64,000 nucleotides of DNA from Sipunculus nudus. Lineage: Eukaryota > Annelida > Sipuncula > Golfingiida > Sipunculidae. Below the pieces are notes generated by a model. The model did no database searches and was not told the origin of the DNA. It saw only the letters and a program-made list of their open reading frames with translations. This document shows, in pieces, positions 1 through 12,355 of the stretch (its first letter is position 1; the number at the start of each line of letters is the position of its first letter). The position numbers and the translations under genes were made by a program. The DNA lies in assembly GCA_026874595.1 (NCBI GenBank), contig CM049309.1:17750576-17814575 (forward strand), in the 5' to 3' direction.

Positions 1-190
1 GCGCAGCAGACAAGTGGTCAGGTGTCGCCAACGATTAAAGCCTGGTGAGATGGCACTCTTCATGTGGGTGACTGACAAGCAAACACTTGGGGCTGCCATC
101 AACGACGAAATGCACTGTATAGTGCTTTTTCCTCCATGCATATTAAACTGTCTTTGATGCCGTATACCAGTTTTCTCTATTTATAATAAA
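1..190 (+). other. Possible 3' end of an upstream gene (C-terminal codons and 3' UTR)
   Basis: Reading frame 1 is open from the window edge through 45 bases and ends in TGA at 46-48, giving AQQTSGQVSPTIKAW. It is followed by AT-rich sequence with an AATAAA hexamer at 185-190 and GT/T-rich sequence after it, as expected of a last exon plus 3' UTR. Fifteen codons are too few to recognise a family and an open stretch this short is common by chance. It is recorded because it would explain the AATAAA and the otherwise gene-free left edge. Confidence 0.2.
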
Positions 191-637
191 TGTACGACCA
201 TTTTGGACCTTAATATTATCCATTATTCAAGTCTAAAGACAGCTCTGTATGGTCTTGACAATGTTTAGTAGAGGAAGAGGCGGCACATGATCGTTCATGT
301 GAAATCGAGCGCGACTACAAAGACAGGCCGCGGTAACATGTGAAAGCTGCCACCTTCATGGGAAAGTAGAGCCAGAAGCCGTGTTAGCCCCGCAAACGCA
401 GGTGGCCTGCACAAAAAGTCGGCTGACTTTAGTAGTAAGCCGAGTTTCGTGGCTCGACTTTGCTCGCAAAAATGTCGGCTCACTTAACCTGACCTGAAAG
501 CCTATTCATTTATTGATATTACAAAGTACTTTTTTAATTAAGTTATCTATATTACATGTGACGCCTGTATTTTTTTTTGGGGGGGGGGTCATGTTTGACC
601 ATGTATTGTAATGCGGGGAGCTTCAACTATGTTAGTC

Positions 638-1000
638 AGACCGGCTTTTGTGGCTCTAGGGTAGAGCACAGGACTCAAAGCCGGGAGATCGTGAGTTCGA
701 ATCTCAGCCCAGGCGGTGAGATTTTTCACGGTCGGCCACCATCCAGGGTGAGCGCTCTGCAGGCTTAATTGGAATGCCATGCCCAACAGCCGTGTTGCAC
801 TCACAAACGAGGGTGGTTCCTCGGTGGTATGACCCAGCAATGGGGACGATTACGCACCCAGGGTCCGCAGGTGCAGCAATCACCAGGCCTAGTTGACGAT
901 AGGATAAAATGAGAGGACGCGTGTGATACTGCAATGTCACAAAACCGGAACCGGAATCCAATTCTGCAGACGTACATATACGTAGTTAAGTTTAGCATTT
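638..1000 (+). repeat. tRNA-derived SINE, near full length
   Basis: The head looks like a tRNA: a degenerate A box (TGGCTCTAGGG, about 651-661), then a B-box-like GAGTTCGAATC at 693-703. A roughly 290-bp body follows, with the diagnostic stretches GGTATGACCCAGCAAT and CACCCAGGGTCCGCAGGTGC, ending in AT-rich sequence near TTTAGCATTTAAAA. Related copies lie at 45985-46285 (plus) and 4238-4440 (minus, head missing). Such elements are transcribed by RNA polymerase III from the internal boxes and moved by a LINE. The specific SINE family was not identified. Open frames on both strands here are by-products. Confidence 0.75.
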
Positions 1001-3630
1001 AAAAGATGGAGACGGTTACCTCCACAAAAATAAAATTTTGGATTTGGACTCTTGTCACCTGAGGTACATATGGTATCGGCCTGATAATATTTTCATGAAC
1101 TTCTTTTATACTGAGAAATCTCTTTGTGACTTTATTATTGTTACTTGTTTTTGGCATGATTTGCCACCGCATTAAGGATTGAGTGATAACTCCAGATTTA
1201 CTCCATTAAATACCCAGATTTATATTAAAGAATGAAAAGTGTGTGAGGTGACACCCTCTTCCACACATTTTCTTCCAAACAAACACACGTCACACACAGC
1301 CCCCCCCCCCCTTCCCCCACACACACACACCTACACCTACACCCACACACACTCACACACACACTTATGAAGCAAAGAGGCTTGCATGCAAGGCAATTGT
1401 ACGCTCTAATGCTAAAACTTCGTCTGGTCCATTTGACAGTGCGGCTGCGCTAGGCGGAAGGAATGAATGCGCATGGCGTCACCACTTGGTTGAGGGTGTA
1501 AAATTTCACAGATTCTATCTCTTCTTTCAGCAAATAATGGAAGTTACAACACTGGGCTTGGCTAGGAGCGCTGCAGAATCGGTTATGCCATGGTGCTTCA
1601 CCATACAACATGTAGCTTTGTCAAAAGAAAAAATTCCGAAACTAAAAACCTGCATTCTAAAGAATGCAGTTCCGCCATGTGGGCGTCTCTATCGCGGGAT
1701 GCTTCCCAACACGTATTTGCTTTAACTTCGGCTCATATTCCAAGGATCATTCGTTCATAAAAGACTTTACATTTGTGATTATTCCATGATGATGTTCCAG
1801 AATCCGGATCATGTACAGAACACACAAACACATACGGACGGAGATAAACGTATACCCTCCTGCATGGCGGAGGCAATTAAATTTGAATAGTTCTGTTTTA
1901 ACATTCAAGAACACATCTGAATAGTAGGGCTGTAATGTTATATATATGTATACCTGCACGTCAAATATCGTATCGGTATGGCCCTGTAATAATGAATTGA
2001 CGATATATGATCATCTATGGAAAAGGGCTGACATTTAATCATTGTCGCCAAACGTCATATAAAGAGCATGTATCAGGTGAAAAGTCATTGGTCAAAATCA
2101 TGCAGAACAGATTCTGATTGGCCAAACAGATGTCATTCATAGTTTGGCTTGTAATCTTAACTTTAATACAGCTTATATTACGTGGTAACATATCGTATAT
2201 CATGAATGGAGTATCAGTATCCGGTGATTCGTATCCTATCTCGAAAAAAATGTATACCATTACAGTCTTAATGAACAGCTCTACTTATAGTTTATTTTTA
2301 TAGGGGCCTAATAACCTATAAAGCATGTTGAATTAACATGAAAAATAGCGTCTTCTCGTTGAAATAAATTGGTACCTGCCTAAATATTGCCCTGGTTTAC
2401 TCCTGTGAACGAGTGTTAAAAACAGTGGCCCGGGCGCGATCACAGGAGTCTACATAAACGCAGCTTGTGGAACTCGGTGCATCGCTTGAGCAACAACACC
2501 TGCCAATCAGGAGAGGCCCTGGCTGACTTGGCCCAAAAATGTAATATATATTCCCGCTGGCTGAAACATCGTTGCGGTGAATCAGGCCTTTGACCTGATA
2601 TACGACCTGTGCTACCCTTGTCATTTCCACTGATGACCCTATACTAATCTGTTAAGACAGGTTCAACGTGAATTTACATTCGGCCCATAGACCGTAATGT
2701 CGATCCAGCTCAGATATATCAGAGGACATGAAGGTCCATGTATGGATTAGTTTGGACAACTTTTCGTTTGGTATCTGTCGCGCATGCACAAAATCAGACC
2801 TCCTGTCAGGCAGCCTTGTTATTGTAAACAGACACACGTGGACTGAGTTTACTAACACGCAAACCCATAACAAGGTATTAAACAGCTTAAAGGGAGGTAC
2901 TGAGACCGTGTGTTAGGATGTTTTTGCTGGAAATTTTAAATAAAAAAAGTGAACTGAAATTGTGAAAGAATAGGCACTTATTACTTGTGATTATGTTCCT
3001 TTAATGCAAGGGATATCGCCTATAGGTGTCATTCTTTGTGGATTTCGGATGAATATTCCTCTATTTCTTGATAAAATTTACTGCGCCCCGTACAAGTCAG
3101 TAATTTTTGGTCAGTAGCGACGGCTACGGCTTCTGACAATGTCGCTGCAACTTATTTATGATCAATTTGTAAGACAACAGAGCTACCTCCACTCCTCTTA
3201 ACTGTAAGTAGACTGACCCATAAATAGTTTTCCCCTATGCTAAAGTAGGCTATCCCTGGTCCTCGTAAAAATATCACTTTGTCTGTAGCGCCTTTGTGAG
3301 ATGGAAGCGTGCCAGCCAACGGCTGCATCTGCCAGCATCTCATAAGATGGGACTTAGTCAAGTCACTATGACGTGCTAAGGAGCTAGACGTTAATCGACA
3401 TAAGGAGAAACTTTGTAGTAGTATCCGCCGCGATTGTATAACTCTAACTATCACGCTTAACTTAAGGACTGGCAGTATATGTTTCGGCTTAGTAATAACA
3501 ATAATTCGGACCTACCATTCGGCCTGTTGGTGATTTAAAACTTAAAATTGCTGTGTTGTTTTATTTTATCTGTGCTATGGGAGAAATCCTACAGGCTTTC
3601 AGGGAGAAGGCAGATGTTGCTATGTCGTTG
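1001..3630. other. No gene recognised; CA-rich microsatellite at about 1295-1365
   Basis: No exon-like run with family similarity was seen on either strand. The only clear structure is a poly-C plus CA-rich tract around 1300-1365. Short open frames here (61-100 codons) have no recognisable motif. Confidence 0.5.
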
Positions 3631-3631
3631 A

Positions 3632-3790
3632 ATTGAGTACTGCTGAAGGATACTACCGAATCTCAGTTTGTAGAAGATTCCTCGACAAACTCAAACAGCA
3701 ACTGAATGAACGATTCGCAGGAAAGAACAGATATGCTATCAAGGCTGCCCTCTTGATTCAAGACATTCGGCAAAAGCTTTGCCATCTTCC
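3632..3790 (+). pseudogene. hAT-like (ZMYM1/THAP-type) transposase remnant
   Basis: The translation includes EGYYRISVCRRFLDKL followed by KQQLNERFAG. This resembles the segment ...EYYR...FLDxLxxQLxxRF that is characteristic of hAT-derived transposases and their domesticated ZMYM/THAP relatives. The frame closes soon after and no catalytic DDE residues or C-terminal dimerisation domain follow, so only a short decayed piece is present. Identification rests on one motif. Upstream sequence gives no clear continuation. Confidence 0.35.
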
Positions 3791-4237
3791 GGTACTAGGC
3801 CTATACCATTCACTATGCTTCGGTCTTTTGAAATCAGTTCGGCAAAGCCCAAACAAAAGACCTAGACCTCTTGTGACTTCTTTTTTGTATTTACCAGTTA
3901 ACTGTAGTTTATTTCTTTTATAGTTTGGTATATTATAGATTGCTTGCACGTTAACATTACAGAACTGATGGTGGAGGATATTTGTAACCCATTTCTGATC
4001 CATTCTGATTCATCGGGTATTAATTGACATTGTGATTTATCACGTTTATTCTTTTACGGATTAAATAACCTTTTCTATATTTTTTAAAATATTTTTTTGG
4101 AGTTCACTGCCTCCATTTTCTTAATGCTAGGTTAACTAAGTATATGTTCATCTGCATAAATTCATTAGTTTTTGACTACGTGAGAGGGCAGTGCACATGC
4201 TTCCTCTCATTTTATATCCTTGTGTCAACTTTAGGCT

Positions 4238-4440
4238 CGATGACTATTGCACCTGCTGGCCCTGGGTGTGTAATCTTCCCCATTGCTTAGTTATACCACC
4301 AAGAAACCGGCATTTGTGAGTAAAGCACGGCCGTTGGGCCTTTCCATTAAGCCTGCAGATCGCTCACCCTGAGTGTGGACCGACCGTGAAAAATCTCACC
4401 ACCTCGGGCACCTGATTGAATGACTATTTGGCACAGTCAC
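4238..4440 (-). repeat. tRNA-derived SINE, tRNA head missing
   Basis: In reverse complement it matches the body of the SINE at 638-1000, including the counterparts of GGTGAGATTTTTCACGGTC, GAGCGCTCTGCAGGCTTAA and the CACCCAGGG block. The tRNA-like promoter part is absent or decayed beyond 4440, so it is a dead partial copy. Confidence 0.65.
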
Positions 4441-4949
4441 CGTATTGTGGGAAGAGTCCATCAAAAGCAGCTGTATTTTTTTCTAGATGTGCCATTCCGG
4501 GTTTATGGACATGACTTTATTTTATCATCTAAAGTGCTTTCGTCAGCAGCTGTGTCAGGTTTAAATTCTGAAATGTCTGTGCGCGCATCATGAGAACTGC
4601 CCCCCCCCCCCCCTCCCCCTATTTAGGAATCCAGGATCCGCGCCTGTTCATTGTGCATGTCGAAACAAATTTTATATGTGTAACGTACCATAGGAATGAG
4701 CCAAGCTTCAACCTCAGACCAATGTTTGCCAAATTTAGTCTTGTATTTATTGCGGCTCTTATTAAGTCCATTGAAATAAAACTACCAAGCTTACTGCCAT
4801 GCAGTTCTGTGTTGTATGTCTTTGTATGTGAGTTATATGCTCTGATGCCCATAAACCGCTTGATCCTGTTAGTACACAGCATACCTTAGGCCATACAAAA
4901 AATCGATTTTCTACGAACTCTGACAAAATATAGTACCATCGAGAGAATA

Positions 4950-4951
4950 GG

Positions 4952-5016
<65 letters not shown>

Positions 5017-5046
5017 CTAGTATATATACTAGTATATATATATACA
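4950..5046. repeat. (TA)n microsatellite
   Basis: About 95 bp of nearly pure TA dinucleotide, with interspersed TACTAG near 5015-5035. Similar shorter TA or CA/TA tracts occur at 5737-5782, 10297-10318 and 29570-29586. Confidence 0.9.
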
Positions 5047-5745
5047 CATCATTGTATGTATACACATGTATATGTAATTTTCGGTCGAGACACAGATTTA
5101 ACAAACTTACCAGAAAAAATACAAAATTTTGATTCAAATCTAGAAATATAATCAACACTTAAGTTACATTATTTCCCATACCTATTAAATTTTTAGATGG
5201 AACTTCATGAGACAAGAGCTCAAATTAGCAACATCACCCGATGACCGGAATCTTATTTACAAAAAAAAAAAGAGAAAATTTTAACACGAAAACAGGAGCA
5301 GTCACTTCGTAGAACAAACATTTTACATTGTGTGTCCTTATTGTAGCTACACGATGTACATCATGATACGGTACATGGCCCGTGTAAACATGTTTAAAAA
5401 AATTTATGACGCCTTTATGTTTGAAAGCACTGTCATTCAGACAAATTTATGTCCAGATTATACATCAGAAACAACCATACGTTCTTTTGCCTTAATGTAT
5501 AGACACAAGAGACATTACATATTGGGCCGTATATGTCAAATCCTTTGCACCTTTAAACAATCGATTCATTCTCTTTGTTGCCTAGCAGAGGCAAACGTCG
5601 CCATGACCACCAAGAGAATGTCACGTGACAGTCACATATGACTTGCTGAATTTGTCACATGCCTTAATAAAAATGCAAGAGCTCTAGGCAGCCCGAGTCA
5701 TAAGTGGTCTTAGGCTATATATTATAGCTACACACACTCACACAA

Positions 5746-5780
<35 letters not shown>

Positions 5781-6096
5781 ACCGTGCGCAGAATTCCAAA
5801 TTCTTAAAGGCACTTGTGCTATTAGTTCATTTTGGCTGAATACAAAAGTTTTATCAACAAAATCATCCCGGAACACGGACAAAATACTGTTGGTTTAGTA
5901 AATATTCAAATGAATGATCCAGTTCACATATTTCAACTGTTTACTGTAAACATACCGTAAATGATGCCAATGATAGACAAGCCTATAAATTTCCTGGCCT
6001 GTAACTTGGCAAAATGTTCGAACCCTGAAAATTTGATCCTACTTTGACAATAGAAAACCACTGGGTTCATACTAGTGGCGGATACAGGATCTTAAA

Positions 6097-8720
6097 CAAG
6101 GGACCTATGGGTCACGACGCTCAGCTGTTATATATGATAAAAAAATATTATTTAGAAATGAGGCACATGCTGGTTTTGTGTGGTAATAAATATAAGCTGT
6201 ATTATGAGTTGTTGGTGTTTAGCTTATGTATGATTTTGATAGTACCTTTGGAGACAGGGAAGAGGATTTATTTCATTTATTTTATTAACAAATGGAGTAC
6301 TACTGTCACACAGATTTTGACTTGGCCATATAACTTATAAGCAGAACATATCATATAAGAGTTTAACTATTTATTAAAAAAATTACAAATATTGTCCCAA
6401 ATATAATTTTTATTAAAAATAATAAGAGAATCATATGATTTTTTAAAATATATATAACTGATATGATTATTAAAATAATATTAAAGAATATATTCATGAA
6501 TGCATTCATGAATACATTTTGAAAGTATTTGCACGAGTATTCATATACTTTCATTTTACCTGAATTCCCATTCTTTATGCAAGAAATTTTATAATGGAGT
6601 ACATAATCATATTCGTATTTAAATACAATTACAAAGTATTCGCACCATGTCTGGTATTTATTCAGTTTTCACCAAACAATGATGTTGAGAATCCAGAATA
6701 TACAAATTTCACACATTTAAATAATGATCATAAGTACCTGGTTTTATGGCTTTTATTTATATTAAAAAATAACTGTAAAAAATTCATTTCGGACTAATTT
6801 CACATCAATGTACACACTAGACACAGTAGGAATCTAGATTAATATTATCAACTGCATCTTTGTCTATCATTAATTTCCTTCATATAATCCTTAATGATGA
6901 GTAATGAATAATATGATTTACTTCTTTATCATTAAAAATGAACTGAAAAATGCCATAGGTGACTGCATGGTGTTATTTGGAATATGTGACATTCTACCCA
7001 TCGATACAAGATTCTTATATCATCAGTAACTGCAAGTTAATTTCCTGTTATTATAAACTAACAAATTCCTTTTCTATTTTTCTTTAATTTGTTATTAAAA
7101 ACCAATAAAAATTTATTAATTTATTGTTTATTGTTATGTTGTTGGTTAAAACTACTAGATGAGTTGGGTTGAACACCTGGATCAACTGTGGCTGGCCATA
7201 AGCTGCCTGGATTCTCCCCTCAAGCGTGCATAATTTGATGAAAGGTCAACAAGGTCAACATACAGGTGACTCTAGAGGGGCTGGGGAGAGCCAAAGTCTG
7301 ACAGGGTCTCATAAAAAACATTAATAAAAGCTACAATATTTGGCAAATTCCTTTCAGCTTTCTAAACTAAAAAGCTGAAATCCTTATGTGTGCATGATAT
7401 GAAAATTATATCAACAGTGCTCACGGGAAACAAACGTGCCTTGGTCACAGTTGGGCAAAATTTAAGGTACTAATTTTATATTTATACTAATAACTTATAA
7501 AATTTGAAAAATTCAGAACTAATTTTGGGTATTCAATTGAATCTTGATTAAATAATGTTACATTCCTGACAAAAAAAAATCTCTAGCTTCAGCAATGCCC
7601 TTGTTAAGGGAGTAAATATATTTCTTGATTTTTTACAAAGTGCATTATGTTTGGGCCCATAACTTAAAAAAAAATACACAATACTGACATCATTTCTGGC
7701 ATGTGCATAGTGAATGTATAGAAAAATATGTATATTATATATGATCAAAGTCAGATCAGTGGTTTTGATATTAGGCAGTCTTAAAGTGTAACATTGGGTT
7801 TTTAATGGAAAAATGAAGTTTTTCATTGATATCTCGAAGGAATTAAGTCCTAGTGACCAAATTCTTGGCATGGTAGGGGATTTTGGAGAAATCTAACTGT
7901 ATGCCAAATTTAAGGAACTTAGAGCTAAAGCTCGGGAGCTGAGCTCTAGCAAACTGCATAACACTAGCAATATGTGACATGGTGCTTGAAAACTTGAATT
8001 AAATCTACAGTTTTTGATCAACTGGTTTGAAATTTTTGGTGTTAACAGTTGAAATGCTAACAAAAGCATGCTGTGAAAATTAAATCCACAGCAGTAACAG
8101 CAAAAAAACGTGCCATGGTCAAAGTTGGGCAAAATTTAAGGTACCAATTTTTTATTTTTGCTAAAATTTTTAAAAATTTAAAAGATTTTGATCTAATTTT
8201 GGGTATACAATTTAATTTTGATTAATAAAAGTAATATTACTGGAAAAAAAGTGCTTAGCTTTAACAAGTTTTGTGTTGTGTGATAAAATTTCTTTCCTGA
8301 TTATTTACAAAATGCATTATGTTTGGGACCATAACTTTTTTAAATTAAATAATACAGACCTAATTTCTGGCATGTACATAGGAATTATATAGAGAATTAT
8401 TTATAGGAAATATGAGGAAAAACAGATGAGTGGTTTTGATATTAGGCAGTCCTAAAGTGTGAAAATAGGTTTTTAATAAAAAATTGAGGTTTTTCCTTAA
8501 TTTCTCAAAGGAATGAAGTCGCAAAGACCCAGTTTTCGGCTTGGTAGGAGATCTTGGGGACATCTAACATTATGCTGAATTTTGGATTCCTAGGTCTTAC
8601 GGTTTCAAAACGTGCCACATCTACGGACGGACAGACGGACGGACGGACGGACGGACAGACGGACGGACGACGGACAATGGACCACGACTATAGCTCAGAT
8701 GACTTATAGTCAGCTGAGCT
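6097..8720 (-). mobile_element. Family A element, copy A1 (non-autonomous Helentron-like, 2.6 kb)
   Basis: A complete element on the minus strand, about 98% identical in the 185 bp sampled to the inverted copy at 59915-62545 and almost the same length (2624 versus 2631 bp). Read 5' to 3' it begins after a T with a 29-nt hairpin (AGCTCAG-c-TGACT, loop, AGTCA-t/g-CTGAGCT) and ATAG. A run of GTCC/GTCCGTC units follows (8632-8670), then two diverged roughly 680-bp internal units. It ends with the subterminal motif CAGCTGAGC, a small stem-loop (GACC/GGTC) and CTTG before T. Open frames inside occur in both copies but contain no helicase, Rep or other domain. It has the hallmarks of a HINE/DINE-1/pearl-type element; the superfamily is inferred from structure only. 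Confidence 0.75.
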
Positions 8721-11700
8721 AAGAAAGGGTGTAGAAACTTATTAAAATTTATGCTGTAGCAGTGAAACCTGGGGTAATTTCCCTTTTTTGTAATTAAGTG
8801 TGCATTGTTCTAGTTGCCCCCCCCCCCCCCTTCCATCTGCCATCAATTCTATACCTTTACAAGTCGTCAAGCCAAACTACTGAACGTTTTTTTTTCATAT
8901 TTCAAAGTTAAGGTTCATAAATGCTTGAACCGTAAAAATACTTAAGCAGAATAAAATGAAATGAAAATTACTTAAGCAGAATAAAATGAATAAGTGATTA
9001 TGCCATTAAAATATCGAAAAATAATATACATCAGTTAACTGGTTAATTTCGGTTAATTTTTTACTTAACGTATACAGACACAATCCAAACACAACCCGAC
9101 ACAGACGACTTTCACTATATTGAAAAAAGTATGCATGCACATGAAAATAAACATATATTGCAAGCTGTACTTGAAAAGTGTCTTAATATACAGCGCATAT
9201 CGGAATACTATTAAACCTATGTCTCCTGTGGAGTCTAATTATAGAAATGTCTGAACATAAAACTGTTTCCTACGACCAGATTTACTTGCCATGGCTAAAA
9301 TAAGGGATATATATATATATAGGGTCACTATTCACACAAAGACCATGCTGGTGGTATTTACCAAAGCAACACACTGGTTATAAATATGGAAGACCCACAG
9401 GGAAAGTAAACTGAAAGAGTTGTCATTGAATTATAACTTTGTCAGGAGAAACCGACCGTGTGTGAACACTAACATGGCCTCGGGTCGCTGAAATAGACAA
9501 ATGGGTGCAAAAAGAACAGAGTACAGCGCCCCGGCCGTGCCACCACATGTATCAATACCTGGGAAGTTATTGTACTTGTCGCCCCATGGATTCTCCGACC
9601 ATACATATTATACACCAATGCCCTGCATTAATACAATAAATCAATGATGAACTAAAACATGCAACTGGTGGGGACATATCCCTCTCACTTTATTTTGAGT
9701 GTGTGTTCGAGGCAGGGGGTTGGGTGGGGTGGGTTTGACCTTTCCCCGCCCCTCCCTTTTTCTAGGAAGTGAAACGCGTAATTTTCAAAGTATTAATTCT
9801 TTAAAAAATTATAGATATATAAGAAGTAATTTACAGCCTCTCCATATTTTCCTAAGCAATTTTTTAATTAGGCACGTTTAAGCTGAGAACATATTGGTTG
9901 CGGTGTAAGTCAATTGCCTTACTGAATCGTTATATATATCAGCGTCTAAAAATGCTCAGTTCTCCTGAGTGCATCAACAAAAATAATTTATTATATTGAT
10001 ATAATATGTGACCAGTGGCTTCATTTTTCTTCCAGGGTTGGGGGATTACTTGCACACACAAATACATACACACACAAATATATATACATTTTTAATGTCT
10101 GTATGTCACATTTCAAATATTTATACTCAATCACATTTCAAATATTTTACGATTAATTATTAGGTTTTAGAAAATAAGGTATTATGTTTCCAGTCTAAAT
10201 TAATTCTAAACCAGGTTTAGATATTATATTTCATGGTTAACTCATAATTGGAACCAAAGTCTATAATTCTATTTATTAATTTATTTCATTTGCAATATAT
10301 ATATATATATATATATAATATTCTCTGAATAGTGGTGGGGTTGATAACATGGACCTCCCCCCCCCCCCCTTGCCAAAGAGTGTGTGTGTGTGTGTGTGTG
10401 TGTGGGGGGGGGGGTTATATACCCCTATCCCCCCAATATTGACGCCCCTGTATATGATATGTAGGGGTTGAAATGAACGTTTGTTTTGTCTGTTGCATAT
10501 TAATTAACAAATCGTTAAGTGGGCATGTTATTCCTATGTAGTTCTATGCCCTGTGCAACAAAATATTCAACTGTCACGGGTGTGCTGTTGTGTTATCTGT
10601 TGATATTAAAATAGGTCAGCCAGTCTTCGTTATATGATAGCACCGGCTGTCGGATTTAGGGAGAAGCTAAACTGGTCTTCCAGCGCAAACAATGAATCGG
10701 TAGGAGAAGCTATTTAAACTAATTCTCCGAAATCCCCCCCCCCCCCCCACCAGTTCGTCACTGGTTCAAGGACAACCCTGCAGCTCCAACACACAGTATG
10801 AGAATCAAACGGAAATGAATGAGACCGTGTAAGGTTATTACATGTAATACGAAATGCAGTAGAACTCTTAATGAATGCAGTGCTTGAACAAACAACCGTG
10901 TCCTGTAATACAACGGGCGAGAAACGATGCATATCAAATTTAAGAGGAACCGTCAAGGTCTTGAACCTAACCGCAAAAAGGTCTACAGTCATTATCCTGA
11001 ATAACTGACACACAGTTGCATCTAAATTATAATTGACAGTGCTACCACTGTATTTTTGTCACGCAACTCCTTTGTAAAACACGCCTCGGTATTGTCTGCT
11101 ATTGTCCTCTACTTAAGGAACGATGCTTGTTGTGTCCTAAGGGAGGTCAATTCCCCATGTTGTGCAAGTTCCCTTGCCGGGATAACTACGTGTTTGGGAA
11201 GGTTTCCTCGCCCCTCCCATTAAGCATAGCGTGTATATAACGCGACGTCTGCGATTTCTTCCGCAGAGATACCGCGTATCTAGGAGAACTTATGGCGACT
11301 CGAAATCGCGCTGGCGCAGCGTCTTGGCAACATTCCCCCCCCCCCCCCCCGCACTTTTCTTTCTGCGATCTGATTTCAATGCGTTCAGAAATTTTATAAC
11401 ATGTTCTAAGTTATGCGTCTGTGTTGCGACCCCCGAAAACAGTCTAATATCGTGTACACAAAACACTACGTTACGTAAGCGATATCGTCGTAAAGCGCAA
11501 ACGGAACGTTATATGTACACCCGGATTAATAGAACGGTACGTGTACGATCACCTCCGCCTTGTGTGTACGCGATATTACACTGACTGGCGTGTCTTGACA
11601 AATGCCTTCTATGTAATCCAACAAAGTTGGCGCCATTTGCAATTTTTCTTTCTCCTTTGTTGTTTTTTTTTTTTGTTTTTTTTTTTTTTTGTTTTTTTTT

Positions 11701-12355
11701 TTGGTGCAATGTCGGTCAGGAATAGCTGGCTGAACTTTCACAAATGTATAATAAATGTGTGAATTGGTGAATTTCCGCCAAAATCCCTTAGGCCTAAACT
11801 GTGGAGTAACGAAAACTTTTTATTTTCACGAAAGCTCACAGTGTGTCATTTAGAAACTTTTTTCTCAGAAATGGTCGGCATTCACTGGATTCGTTAAACA
11901 ATTGTGTCACGAGGAAACGACATCACCAGTCTGCATAGGTGGCACCACCTGTATTTGTTAATCGGCTTCGGCGATCATTGTGGTGCAAGTTTCGTAATGT
12001 ACCTTTCCAAAGATTTTCAAACATACTTATGTGTAGCACTAGTACGCGATGTGCTCAAAGGAACCAGTAAATATTTCATGGTTCAGGGAGTTTATTCGGA
12101 GTCTGCGGTGCCTGGGACAGATACAATTTCATCCTTCAAACATACTGCGACATGGACACGAGTCGGCAGAAAAATACGTATGGTTTACTTTGTTTTAGAT
12201 GAACGTTTACCAGTATTGTATCTTGTGGACAAACCTTTATTTAAAAACAGGATCCGATAATCGGACTTTCGTCAAAAATACAAAAAAAAAAACGTTATTA
12301 ATAATTATTAATAATAATATATTTTAAGTTCAATTAATTCTTTGGCAACCTTAAA
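8721..12355. other. No gene recognised; simple repeats and a CpG-rich stretch
   Basis: Contains homopolymer C and G runs, TG and TA microsatellites around 10297-10420, and a T-rich tract at 11661-11702. A 118-codon open frame at 11904-12260 has no recognisable motif. The CpG-rich part (about 11080-11600) is listed separately. Confidence 0.5.
11080..11600. promoter_or_regulatory. CpG-rich patch, candidate promoter of an unidentified transcript
   Basis: CpG is scarce in most of the window but dense here (for example ACGCGACGTCTGCG near 11240 and GCGATATCGTCG near 11480), with relatively high GC interrupted by a poly-C run. In invertebrates with gene-body methylation such patches often mark unmethylated promoters. 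No initiator, exon or frame could be assigned, so this is only a candidate. Confidence 0.25.

Noticed and set aside
655-715. A functional tRNA gene
   Set aside because: The cloverleaf cannot be completed: the A box and acceptor stem are degenerate and the sequence continues into a SINE body repeated elsewhere in the window.
6044-6340. 98-codon open frame at the A1 3' end, repeated at 62303-62485
   Set aside because: It spans the element border in A1 and is only partly open in A2, so it is a by-product of repeated AT-rich DNA.
7548-7871. Open frame conserved in both A1 and A2 (also 60776-61084), a possible element-encoded protein
   Set aside because: The frames differ in length between copies, end at shifted positions, are AT-biased and overlap the tandem internal units. 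Conservation follows from copy identity, and no domain is visible.
8632-8670. GGAC/GTCC repeats as an independent microsatellite locus
   Set aside because: The same tract occurs at the same position in every family A copy and in analogous positions in other families, so it is part of the elements.
11904-12260. 118-codon open frame in a non-repeat region
   Set aside because: Longest frame in the left part, but no recognisable motif, no acceptor/donor context or start-site support. Its length is within chance expectation for one of the many frames scanned.
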